DNA from: Nitrospirae bacterium GWC2_42_7
GTDB lineage: Bacteria > Nitrospirota > Thermodesulfovibrionia > Thermodesulfovibrionales > UBA6898
Direction of reading: 5' to 3'
DNA length: 5,304 bases
NCBI GenBank assembly: GCA_001803645.1
Contig: MHDW01000119.1
Location: 1-5,304 of the forward strand
Of the stretch, positions 1 through 5,167 are shown piece after piece; position 1 is the stretch's first letter; every line of letters starts with the position of its first letter. A program made the position numbers and the translations under genes. The notes below the pieces were generated by a model. The model was given only the letters and a program-made list of their open reading frames with translations. It was not told the origin of the DNA and searched no databases.

Positions 1-4
1 TTTG

Positions 5-37
5 GGATTGCTTCGGGATAAAGCTCCTCGCAATGAC
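5..37. repeat. Dispersed CATTGCGAGG-type intergenic repeat (one copy)
   Basis: Read on the minus strand, this is the motif CGTCATTGCGAGGAGC followed by a short spacer and CGAAGCAATCC. The outer bases ATTGC (7-11) and GCAAT (30-34) form an inverted pair. From general knowledge, this pattern is scattered in many copies between genes of various Nitrospirota, Deltaproteobacteria and other genomes. Only one copy is visible here, so its repetitive nature is remembered and not shown by the window. Confidence 0.5.
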
Positions 38-62
38 GTGTACTATCTGTATTTGTTTTGAT

Positions 63-88
63 ACCCTGTGGCTTGCTACAGGGTTCTT
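63..88. terminator. Hairpin with short T-rich tail, possible terminator
   Basis: ACCCTGT (63-69) pairs perfectly with ACAGGGT (78-84) across an 8-nt loop. On the plus strand it is followed by TTCTTCATT, a poor T tract. On the minus strand it lies just after the stop of the VapC remnant (92) and could end that transcript. The stem is clear from sequence, but terminator function is inferred and the tail is weak in both directions. Confidence 0.35.
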
Positions 89-91
89 CAT

Positions 92-370
92 TCAGAATAT
101 TTCAAGGCCTATCTGTTTGAAATGTTCGTCAAATGTAAAAGCCTTATGAATTTTCAGATTTCTCATTAATACAAAACTTGTACAATCTGTAAAGCTCAAT
201 TCTTTATCTCCGTATTTTTTGAATACTTCCCAGGCCTTAAGCCTGTCTTCCAGATTTACATCTACGATGCTGACTATACTGCTTTTCAGGAGAGACTCTC
301 CAAAAGTAACTGCTGCCTGAGGTGAAATCCTGTATCTTATGAGGCTTTTGGGAGCGGAGGGGGGTGCCAT
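92..370 (-). pseudogene. VapC-type PIN-domain toxin, N-terminally truncated remnant
   Basis: This is the C-terminal part of a PIN-domain endoribonuclease toxin (VapC family, which cleaves tRNA or other RNA). The recognisable homology begins near LIRYRIS (about position 343) and runs to the natural end, with KYGDKELSFTDCTSF and the closing AFTFDEHFKQIGL block. These carry two of the usual acidic metal-binding positions (the D of TDC and the D of FDEHF). The N-terminal VDTSA motif with the first catalytic Asp, and the following ~40-45 residues, are absent. What precedes is non-homologous sequence (APPSAPKS) that coincides with the promoter region of the divergent antitoxin gene. The in-frame ATG at 370 has no Shine-Dalgarno sequence, and no cognate antitoxin lies directly upstream. 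It is very unlikely to be active. The upstream VapB fragment at 722-856 may be its former partner. Confidence 0.8.
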
Positions 371-381
371 TATGATATAAT
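348..381 (+). promoter_or_regulatory. Sigma70-like promoter of the UPF0175 antitoxin gene
   Basis: A -35-like TTGGGA (348-353) is followed after 17 bp by TATGAT (371-376). A perfect TATAAT overlaps it at 376-381. The antitoxin ATG is 24 bp beyond. The elements lie within the truncated end of the antisense VapC remnant, which fits the idea that the promoter arrived with the UPF0175 segment. No transcription data support it. The assignment is by consensus match only. Confidence 0.45.
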
Positions 382-405
382 TAAAAAAAATCAGGAGGCC
401 CAAAA

Positions 406-687
406 ATGAAGGTTGTAAAACTGGATAATAATATATACAGGAAGGCCGAGAAGCTATCCAAAACCTACGGCGTAAAAGTAAACGTACTAATATCGGAAGC
501 TTTAAATCGGGGGCTTGAAGCAGTGAGCGAGAAGAGTGTGCTTGAACTTTACACAGGCCGCAGAATAACCCTCCAGAAAGCAGCGGAAATGCTTTCCACA
601 GATATATGGGACATGATAGAGAGGCTTAAGAAGACTGATATACACATAGACTATTCAAGAGATGAGTTTGTCGAGGATTTAAAATAG
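406..687 (+). CDS. UPF0175-family antitoxin, toxin partner truncated
   Basis: This is a 93-residue protein. The C-terminal half (LYTGRRITLQKAAEML, then IWDMIERLKK and IHIDYSRDEFVEDL, residues ~48-92) matches the UPF0175 pattern, a small helix-turn-helix type domain found in antitoxins. The first ~40 residues (KLDNNIYRKAEKLSKTYGVK, then NVLISEALNRGLEAV) look like a ribbon-helix-helix type DNA-binding segment. Such proteins normally repress their own operon and neutralise a DUF3368/PIN-like toxin encoded immediately downstream. The start is fixed by AGGAGG at 393-398, 7 nt before the ATG, and by a good promoter. The gene appears complete. The reading frame directly after its stop starts like a DUF3368 toxin but breaks after ~11 codons, so this is an orphan antitoxin lying between two parts of a vapBC-like locus. 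Confidence 0.82.
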   Translation: MKVVKLDNNIYRKAEKLSKTYGVKVNVLISEALNRGLEAVSEKSVLELYTGRRITLQKAAEMLSTDIWDMIERLKKTDIHIDYSRDEFVEDLK

Positions 688-780
688 ATGCATGGTGATG
701 TTGTCTGCAATGCATCACCTTCTTACCTGACGCCATATCCAAAGCCCTTCTCACAGCCTCGGAATTGTCCGTTACATTAA
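688..780 (+). pseudogene. N-terminal stub of a DUF3368/PIN-like toxin
   Basis: An ATG directly abuts the TAG of the UPF0175 gene and opens a 30-codon frame. Its first 11 residues, MHGDVVCNASP, resemble the N-terminus of DUF3368 toxins, which typically start with a hydrophobic strand and (D/N)-x-SPLI. After about position 720 the sequence no longer resembles a toxin. From there the opposite strand encodes the VapB remnant, so residues 12-30 are only antisense read-through to the TAA at 780. The position and spacing are what is expected of a UPF0175-DUF3368 operon. Eleven residues are little to go on, so the family call rests on both motif and context. Confidence 0.55.
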
Positions 781-856
781 AAGCTTTTTTGATTTTTTCT
801 ATTTCACTTCTTTTAACTTCCAGGTGTTCTATAGTCACAATATTTGCCTTTGACAT
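722..856 (-). pseudogene. VapB-type ribbon-helix-helix antitoxin, 3'-truncated
   Basis: The first ~44 residues (MSKANIVTIEHLEVKRSEIE, then KIKKAFNVTDNSEAVRRALD and MASG) look like a ribbon-helix-helix VapB antitoxin: a helix rich in Lys/Glu, then the N-x-SEAVRRAL helix. A good ribosome binding site (AAGGAG, 865-870) sits 8 nt before the ATG at 856, so the 5' end is intact. Around position 722 recognisable sequence stops. The frame stays open to 626 but only as antisense of the toxin stub and of the UPF0175 gene. The missing part would be the short toxin-binding tail (~20-25 residues). No toxin follows directly; the VapC remnant at 92-370, on the same strand and in the expected order, is the best candidate for the lost partner. 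A shortened DNA-binding peptide may still be made. Confidence 0.72.
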
Positions 857-1211
857 TCTGTTTTCTCCTTCCGCGATTTATTCTTAATATAGCAAATAAC
901 TTTTGCTTAATCCTATGCCGATCTTTTCGACCTTTCTCAGCGGCAGCAAAGATTTGATCAAGGAGACTACCTTTTGGCTATTGCTCTTTTGAACCATTGT
1001 GTTTGCCGAGGAGAGCGGATTTTATGGGGGGGCTGATAAGGGATAAGTTATAGCAATTTAGAAATGTCCGGGTTTAACTCTGCGACCTTTGTTGGATTAG
1101 TTGTAGTTTTTGAGAAGAGTTGTAAATACAATAAGGCAAAGCCTTTGATGTTAACAAAGAATTCAGCCGCCGGGCGGTAGGGGAGAGCATACGCAAAAGC
1201 CTCAACGGAAA

Positions 1212-1235
1212 TCGACCGCGAATGTTACCGGTCGA
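1212..1235 (-). terminator. Perfect 7-bp hairpin downstream of mrr, possible terminator
   Basis: TCGACCG (1212-1218) and CGGTCGA (1229-1235) are perfect inverted arms with a 10-nt loop. They lie about 29 bp after the mrr stop on the minus strand. In the direction of mrr transcription the stem is followed by TTTCCGTTG, so there is only a three-base T run. This is weak as an intrinsic terminator. It could instead protect the mRNA 3' end or belong to a cassette boundary. Confidence 0.4.
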
Positions 1236-1239
1236 CTGC

Positions 1240-1255
1240 AATGACTGGTTCGCAT
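1240..1255. repeat. Left arm of 16-bp inverted repeat around mrr
   Basis: AATGACTGGTTCGCAT here matches the reverse complement of 2199-2214 (AATAACTGGTTCGCAT) at 15 of 16 positions, with 12 consecutive identical bases (1244-1255). It sits 8 bp beyond the mrr stop codon. Confidence 0.7.
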
Positions 1256-1263
1256 TCCCATTC

Positions 1264-2181
1264 TCAGTTTTCCATGAAGTAGTCGGAGTCCAATCGTTTC
1301 AACTCGTATGTGGCGTCAGTGGCAACACCGACACCGAAGTCGATCATGAGTTGAGCAAGTTGCTGGCCATCAATCAGGATGATCTTACTGTCAATGGATG
1401 ACACATATTCCTGTGCGCTCTGCGAGAAATCGGAAGTTGTGATGAAAATTCCTTTGCGGGCACGTTTGCCCTGCAATGCACCTGCAAACTTCTGGATTTC
1501 TGGACGAGAAATAGTGTTTTCCCATTTCTTGGCTTGAATGTAGATGATGTCCAAACCAAGACGATCTTCCTTGATGATGCCATCAATTCCTTCATCTCCG
1601 CTCCGGCCTATGGCCTGACCAGCATCTTTTCTGGAACCGCCATACCCCATTTTGATGAGGACCTCAACAACAACCTTCTCAAAAAAATCGGGGGCTGACG
1701 ATTTTAATTGCGAGATAAGCTCGCTTGCAAGGTTTTCTCGTAGCGTCATGTACGCTTCTTCCAGTCGTTCCGCTGGAGTCTTGCTCTCCAACTCGTCGGA
1801 TATCAAGGAGGCATCTTCCACTTTCCGGTTATCCTTTTGACTCGCTCGTGCCTCAATGAATTCCGGAAACTGCCGCAGAAATCGGAGGTTGATTTCGGAT
1901 AGAGACTGCCCAAGAACTTGCGTGCCCCGTTCAGTTATACGAAAGACGCCGCGTCGTGTGTTTTCAAGAAGATTAGCCATCTTCATGTAGGCACGCGCCC
2001 AAGCAACGCGATTATGGAAAACGAGTTGCTGTCCGCTGGGGAGGAGGTGCTTCTGCTCGTCATCTGTAAGGCCGAATTCCTGCGTCAGTACATCGATTGA
2101 TTCACGATGCGTATGTTCTTGCCCGTCGGCACAGAATTTGAGAAGTGGAAGCATGATGCGCTGGAAATCAGGTATGGCCAT
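1264..2181 (-). CDS. mrr: Mrr-family type IV (modification-dependent) restriction endonuclease
   Basis: This 305-residue protein has the full two-domain plan of Mrr. An N-terminal winged-helix Mrr_N-like region (~1-95; IPDFQRIMLPLL near the start, LPSGQQLVFHNRVAWA at ~47-62, RRGVFRITERG at ~76-86) probably recognises DNA. A charged linker follows, then a Mrr catalytic domain (~165-285). The nuclease core is visible: FFEKVVVEVLIKMGYGGS (166-183), GRSGDEGIDGII with the likely metal-binding D200, and YIQAKKW with Q216 and K218, the D...QxK form of the PD-(D/E)XK site. Mrr enzymes cut DNA carrying foreign methylation and act in the cytoplasm against incoming DNA. The start is supported by AAGGA (2190-2194) 8 nt upstream. 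All catalytic residues are present, so it looks functional. The gene is enclosed by a 16-bp inverted repeat, and a copy of the 109-bp direct repeat lies ~60 bp upstream. Confidence 0.93.
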   Translation of the reverse strand: MAIPDFQRIMLPLLKFCADGQEHTHRESIDVLTQEFGLTDDEQKHLLPSGQQLVFHNRVAWARAYMKMANLLENTRRGVFRITERGTQVLGQSLSEINLRFLRQFPEFIEARASQKDNRKVEDASLISDELESKTPAERLEEAYMTLRENLASELISQLKSSAPDFFEKVVVEVLIKMGYGGSRKDAGQAIGRSGDEGIDGIIKEDRLGLDIIYIQAKKWENTISRPEIQKFAGALQGKRARKGIFITTSDFSQSAQEYVSSIDSKIILIDGQQLAQLMIDFGVGVATDATYELKRLDSDYFMEN

Positions 2182-2198
2182 GTTGCCATTCCTTTCTC

Positions 2199-2214
2199 AT
2201 GCGAACCAGTTATT
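2199..2214. repeat. Right arm of 16-bp inverted repeat around mrr
   Basis: ATGCGAACCAGTTATT pairs with 1240-1255 (15/16, one mismatch). It lies 17 bp upstream of the mrr start codon and just before its ribosome binding site, so the two arms enclose the coding region almost exactly. In mrr mRNA the arms could pair with each other. Confidence 0.7.
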
Positions 2215-2234
2215 GAGTAGTTTTCTGAATAACA

Positions 2235-2294
2235 TCACACAATTTTATCATTTCCGGTTACTTTTAGCACAAAAATATGATTTTCTATTTGCAT
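2235..2294 (-). CDS. Short ORF in direct repeat copy A (19 codons, probably a gene-start remnant)
   Basis: The direct repeat carries AAGGGG (2300-2305) 5 nt before an ATG at 2294. The peptide MQIENHIFVLKVTGNDKIV then stops at TGA (2235-2237). The same start and 13 of the first 18 residues recur in copy B (4713-4814). After the TGA the frame continues as CYSENYSIT, which resembles NETYKIT in copy B if one codon is gapped. This suggests that both are the broken N-terminus of one former gene. I do not recognise the family. A translated leader ahead of mrr is the alternative reading. Confidence 0.35.
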   Translation of the reverse strand: MQIENHIFVLKVTGNDKIV

Positions 2295-2350
2295 AAGTAC
2301 CCCTTCTTTATCATCATTCACGAGTCTGTCTGTTCTGTCTACAGGCAGGC
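2242..2350. repeat. Direct repeat copy A (109 bp), upstream of mrr
   Basis: Ungapped alignment with 4762-4870 gives 91 identities in 109 positions (83%) by my count, at an exact offset of 2520. Two 25-bp blocks are identical: 2242-2266 and 2281-2305. The second contains, on the minus strand, a ribosome binding site, ATG and the first codons of a short ORF. The outer end (CTGTCTACAGGCAG) is an imperfect palindrome. The two copies bracket the R-M operon and each precedes a minus-strand restriction unit. Confidence 0.85.
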
Positions 2351-2507
2351 AGTACTTGTTTGTATTTCATAAACTATCCTGAACCTCCCCAGCCCCGGAG
2401 GGGATTAAGAAAGGTTTTGAGCGAAGAAATGTCTGATAAGGCCAAAAGAGATTTTAAGGGTAGAGGTATTTTTTTCGCGTTCCTTTAGAATAAAAAACTA
2501 GTTTAAA
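2351..2507. other. Gap between repeat copy A and the methyltransferase stop
   Basis: No gene is seen. A GC-rich inverted pair CCTCC (2384-2388) / GGAGG (2397-2401) lies ~110 bp after the methyltransferase stop in its direction of transcription. No T tract follows, so it is at best a weak terminator. Next to the stop the DNA is AT-rich. Confidence 0.4.
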
Positions 2508-4061
2508 TCATGAATGACTCCGCCTTTTGGATGATTTTGCTCGATACTTTGCCTGTTCTTCAAAAACAAGAAGCCCTTGATGTGTCTCAAGCATTGCAGC
2601 GTCGCGAAGATAATTACGAGCATCAGTTTCAACCCCAATTCTTTCGGCGACCCGCTTTAGGTCGATTCGATTTAGCACATCGATAGTAACAGGTCTCTTT
2701 GCATCAAAAAACACGAGCGAATGAAGAAACCGTTTTGTGATGTCGGAATTAAGGAGGTGACATACGAAAGTCGCTTCCTGCTCGGTGCTGCATGCAATGG
2801 AGTAACAGGTATCGTCTAAAACCACTGGTTTGTTCTTATGTTTTCCGACGACAACGAACCGGCAATTTTTGTAAAGACCGGAGATTGCTACCTTCCATGG
2901 AGCGAAAGTGTATTCTCCAACACCGAATACCGAGAACCGTGGACGCTTTTGATAAATGATGCTCTGACGTCGATCCAGAACATCTGCGTGACGCAGCAAA
3001 TAAGCCCAAGTCTTGGGTGCGGTTGACCTTATAGTCTCTGTGTCATCGCCGGGCTTGCGCTGAGTGACAAGAACATAGCGTTGCGGTATTAGTCTATCAT
3101 TGGCGAGGTCGGAAGATTTCAATAAGGGAAAGAGGTAGGTAGGTTCAAGTTTAATGTGTTCATCGAAACCGTTTACCAACGTGTCGCCTGATTTTTCAAA
3201 CTCCATGGCGGAAGCTGCATCATGCTTAACGCCGGAGCGCCATGTATAGTAGGCGACCCCATCAAGATCTCTCAACCTGTTATATTCATCTACGTCTGCT
3301 ACGAGATTCCTGCCTATGAGGCCGAAGGTCGTCAGTCTGTGATCGAAGGTAAGATCGGAATAGACACCGGCCGTAGGCAACAGGTCCGGAATGCCTGTAT
3401 GAACAACAAGCAAACAGGCATCAACCGAAACCCCGAAGTGCAACGCGGCATCGATCAAATGAAGACTTGCCCGACCGATATTGAAACGGTTGAGCCATCC
3501 GTGACGGAGCACTTTCCGTGCTGTGGAAGTCTTGCAGAGCATGGCTATGCATCCGCGCTGCCTATCAAGGGCTTCGAGGAGTTTGATCAACATCCATTCC
3601 GAAATGTCAAAGTTGGCCTTGCCTGTCTTTGCGGCAAACCCTATATGATTTTGAAAGTTCGTTTTTTCTGGAAGGTTAGCGCTTCCCATTACTCCAAGTG
3701 CGGAATTGGTGACCCAGGGAGGGTTTCCGATTACAAGGATTTCACCGTGAAATGGTGCGAAGAAGTCTTTCCAATCGAAGGTAAAAAAATCTTGCTGCGC
3801 CACATGCCAATGCCCCTTGGCCGAATCACGAACCTGTTTGCGTAAAGCGGCGATATAGTCCGCATTGATATCGAATGCAAATATTTGGTGTGCTTTATGA
3901 AAAACGTTATTTGCTGCAACTGCAAAACTACCTTGTCCGCATGTCGGCTCTACGATTACAGATGGCAAAACACCCGAGTCACGGAGAAATGCCGCAACAG
4001 TATCAGCCAAGCCACGAGGAGTCTGAAAATCTCCATATTCCATTTTAGTTTTTTTTATCAT
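2508..4061 (-). CDS. N6-adenine DNA methyltransferase of a type II R-M system
   Basis: This is an S-adenosylmethionine-dependent DNA methyltransferase of 517 residues that should protect host DNA from the adjacent endonuclease. An opening EYGDFQTP (8-15) is typical of adenine methyltransferases. Motif I is VEPTCGQGSF (37-46), D64 is the likely ribose-binding acidic residue, D91 the motif III position, and NPPW (113-116) is the catalytic motif IV of N6-adenine enzymes. A conserved-looking GKANFDISEWM follows (~147-157). The catalytic part precedes a long C-terminal region (~200-517) that probably holds the target recognition domain, i.e. gamma order. I chose the ATG at 4061 because it overlaps the endonuclease TGA as ATGA. 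The frame could be extended to 4127, but only antisense to, and inside, the endonuclease gene's 3' end. No Shine-Dalgarno is visible, which fits translational coupling. The second ATG at 4043 is an alternative start. The recognition site cannot be read from sequence. Confidence 0.9.
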   Translation of the reverse strand: MIKKTKMEYGDFQTPRGLADTVAAFLRDSGVLPSVIVEPTCGQGSFAVAANNVFHKAHQIFAFDINADYIAALRKQVRDSAKGHWHVAQQDFFTFDWKDFFAPFHGEILVIGNPPWVTNSALGVMGSANLPEKTNFQNHIGFAAKTGKANFDISEWMLIKLLEALDRQRGCIAMLCKTSTARKVLRHGWLNRFNIGRASLHLIDAALHFGVSVDACLLVVHTGIPDLLPTAGVYSDLTFDHRLTTFGLIGRNLVADVDEYNRLRDLDGVAYYTWRSGVKHDAASAMEFEKSGDTLVNGFDEHIKLEPTYLFPLLKSSDLANDRLIPQRYVLVTQRKPGDDTETIRSTAPKTWAYLLRHADVLDRRQSIIYQKRPRFSVFGVGEYTFAPWKVAISGLYKNCRFVVVGKHKNKPVVLDDTCYSIACSTEQEATFVCHLLNSDITKRFLHSLVFFDAKRPVTIDVLNRIDLKRVAERIGVETDARNYLRDAAMLETHQGLLVFEEQAKYRAKSSKRRSHS

Positions 4062-4708
4062 GCTATGCGCTGAACACCAGAGACTTTGCCTGCCTGCGCA
4101 ATGACGCGGGCGTATTGAAGACGCCACTGAAGGGCGTTTGAAATGGTCAAGTAACCGACTTGTGGTCGTTTTTTTAGGATCTCCTTCGCCAATTCCGATG
4201 CTTGAATTTCGTCCACGGGTAAAAATCGTTCTGTCATGAATGCGACAAGATCATCCGCGTTGCCATCATTGTCCAGAATCTTGATGATTCCTGTAGTTGT
4301 CTGGAAGTCCCCAGTCTGACTGCTTTCGATAAAGATAACGTGCTTGATATCCAGAGTTGCAGTTCTTGATTTTCGTTCGTCTTTCTTGTCATAAGCGAAT
4401 ACCAAAAGTGAATATCCAAGCCCATATATTTTCTGGCGAGCCGACTTAAAGGGACAAGAGGATTGTGGTTGTCGAATACTAGTCACCTTTATATCAATAT
4501 CTAACTTAGGAAAGTCTATCCCTTTAGCAGAGGAACCTCGTGTGTATTCGTACTTCTTCTGAAGTGATTCTTGAAACTTGTGTTCTAAATAAGTGCCGAC
4601 GGCCTTGCCATCTGTTACGCCATAGAGTGACTTTTCTTTATGACCGGATTCAGTATCGGCGAAAGCCTTGGCTTCGGCTTTCAAAAGCTGGACAGTTAGT
4701 TTTTGCAT
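4058..4708 (-). CDS. Type II-like restriction endonuclease, PD-(D/E)XK
   Basis: This 216-residue protein is encoded directly before the methyltransferase and almost certainly is its restriction partner. YLEHKF (40-45) is followed by GSSAKGIDFPKLDIDIKVTS (58-77). D65 and the D72-x-K74 pair form a credible PD-(D/E)XK metal-binding site, with E42 a possible extra acidic residue. PQSSCPFKSARQKIYGLGY (81-99) and, near the C-terminus, GYLTISNALQWRLQYARV look like conserved family blocks, the latter perhaps for DNA contacts. The start is the ATG at 4708, with GGGGAG (4716-4721) 7 nt upstream; an in-frame TTG at 4723 would cover that site and is rejected. The stop overlaps the methyltransferase start (ATGA). 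The ribosome binding site lies in the last two sense codons of the 33-codon ORF upstream, which ends 4 nt before this ATG, so coupling is possible. An R-before-M order usually needs some delay of endonuclease expression. Confidence 0.85.
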   Translation of the reverse strand: MQKLTVQLLKAEAKAFADTESGHKEKSLYGVTDGKAVGTYLEHKFQESLQKKYEYTRGSSAKGIDFPKLDIDIKVTSIRQPQSSCPFKSARQKIYGLGYSLLVFAYDKKDERKSRTATLDIKHVIFIESSQTGDFQTTTGIIKILDNDGNADDLVAFMTERFLPVDEIQASELAKEILKKRPQVGYLTISNALQWRLQYARVIAQAGKVSGVQRIA

Positions 4709-4712
4709 ATAA

Positions 4713-4814
4713 TTACTCCCCAAAATAATAAGTTATTTTATATGTTTCGTTAATATTGCACATTTTATCATTTCCGGTTACTTTTATCACAGAAAAATTG
4801 TTTTCTATTTGCAT
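4713..4814 (-). CDS. Short ORF/leader peptide in direct repeat copy B (33 codons)
   Basis: An ATG at 4814, with AAGGGG 5 nt upstream and a further GAGGAG nearby, opens a 33-codon frame beginning MQIENNFSVIKVTGNDKM and ending ITYYFGE. Its TAA (4713-4715) is 4 nt before the endonuclease ATG, and its final GGG-GAG codons are the endonuclease ribosome binding site. Translation of this ORF would therefore run through that site and could control the endonuclease. The first 18 codons recur in copy A. It may be a real leader peptide or the stump of an older gene whose start was joined to the R-M operon. I do not recognise a protein family. Confidence 0.45.
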   Translation of the reverse strand: MQIENNFSVIKVTGNDKMCNINETYKITYYFGE

Positions 4815-4870
4815 AAGTACCCCTTTCTCCTCATCCTGCAAGAGCCTGTCTGTCCTGCCTACCGGGAAGC
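4762..4870. repeat. Direct repeat copy B (109 bp), upstream of the R-M operon
   Basis: This copy is 83% identical, without gaps, to 2242-2350. It lies between the endonuclease start and the divergent DUF104 antitoxin gene. The differences (18 by count) cluster in the middle and outer end. The ribosome binding site, the ATG and the block TGATAAAAT...TAACCGGAAA (minus strand sense) are kept. Recombination between the copies would remove the R-M operon and leave mrr next to the DUF104 locus. Confidence 0.85.
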
Positions 4871-4902
4871 AAACAATTATGCACGGTGAAACTTATATAT
4901 GC

Positions 4903-4923
4903 TAAAATAAAACCACTTGGAGG
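4903..4923 (+). promoter_or_regulatory. -10-like element and ribosome binding site of the DUF104 gene
   Basis: TAAAAT (4903-4908) resembles a -10 box, but no convincing -35 lies at 16-18 bp upstream. GGAGG (4919-4923) is a strong Shine-Dalgarno 5 nt before the ATG at 4929, which decides that start over the in-frame TTG at 4917 (the TTG overlaps the site). Confidence 0.4.
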
Positions 4924-4928
4924 ATGAT

Positions 4929-5150
4929 ATGCAAAAAACTATAGATGTTATATATGAAGACGGCGTATTTAAGCCTGTTAAGAAGGTCAGATTGCCTGAA
5001 CACACAAAGTTGAAAATCACTGTTTCGGGTGGAGAAGAAAAAGATTCTGCTCTGATTGCAAAAAGACAGTCTGAAGCCCTTCTTTCCCTTGCGGGTTTAT
5101 GGTCAAGCGGGGACAGCTGTGTAAGCGAAGACACCGATAAGTATCTCTAG
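4929..5150 (+). CDS. DUF104 (AF2212-like) antitoxin
   Basis: A 73-residue protein beginning MQKTIDVIYEDGVFKPVKKV and continuing RLPEHTKLKITV, the beta-rich N-terminal signature of the DUF104/AF2212 family. These are small antitoxins usually paired with a PIN-domain ribonuclease encoded immediately downstream. The C-terminal part (ALLSLAGLWSSG, then DTDKYL) is the expected toxin-binding tail, ending near the DKYL that often closes these proteins. The gene appears complete and has a strong ribosome binding site. Its partner, 17 bp downstream, is reduced to a 37-codon remnant. It is transcribed divergently from the R-M operon, so 4815-4928 must hold both promoters. Confidence 0.88.
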   Translation: MQKTIDVIYEDGVFKPVKKVRLPEHTKLKITVSGGEEKDSALIAKRQSEALLSLAGLWSSGDSCVSEDTDKYL

Positions 5151-5167
5151 GGACCTTCCAGAAAATA

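Larger units (their letters stand above)
857..1263. other. Intergenic stretch without a supportable gene
   Basis: No frame here resembles a known protein. Two short open frames exist: 884-997 on minus (37 codons, no ribosome binding site) and 1064-1180 on plus (38 codons, ending in a GC-rich stretch). Neither has a convincing start signal, and both are left uncalled. A GC-rich palindrome, CCGCC-G-GGCGG, is at 1167-1177. The right end contains the hairpin after mrr and the left arm of the inverted repeat around mrr. This may be decayed sequence from insertion and deletion events. Confidence 0.5.

Noticed and set aside
626..721. C-terminal extension of the VapB frame to 76 residues
   Set aside because: This part is antisense to the UPF0175 3' end and the toxin stub, is rich in His/Gln/Asn without family resemblance, and is read-through only.
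884..997. 37-codon minus-strand ORF (MVQKSNSQKVV...) upstream of the VapB remnant
   Set aside because: There is no ribosome binding site and no resemblance to a known family; length is within chance expectation.
1064..1180. 38-codon plus-strand ORF (MSGFNSATFVGLVVVFEKS...)
   Set aside because: There is a faint STAS-like look but no start signal and no conserved motif. I cannot support it as a gene.
3222..3845. 207-codon plus-strand open frame
   Set aside because: It lies wholly antisense to the methyltransferase gene, whose motifs and operon context are clear. The frame has no domain resemblance.
4062..4127. Upstream extension of the methyltransferase to 539 residues
   Set aside because: The extra 22 residues lie inside the endonuclease 3' end, precede the conserved GDFQTP start region, and have no ribosome binding site. 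The ATGA overlap at 4061 is the natural start.
2242..4870. Interpretation of the direct repeats as a transposon with terminal repeats
   Set aside because: The repeats are direct, not inverted, there is no transposase or target-site duplication, and the ends do not show defined termini.
4877..5134. 85-codon minus-strand frame
   Set aside because: It is antisense to the DUF104 antitoxin, which has a strong ribosome binding site and clear family signature.
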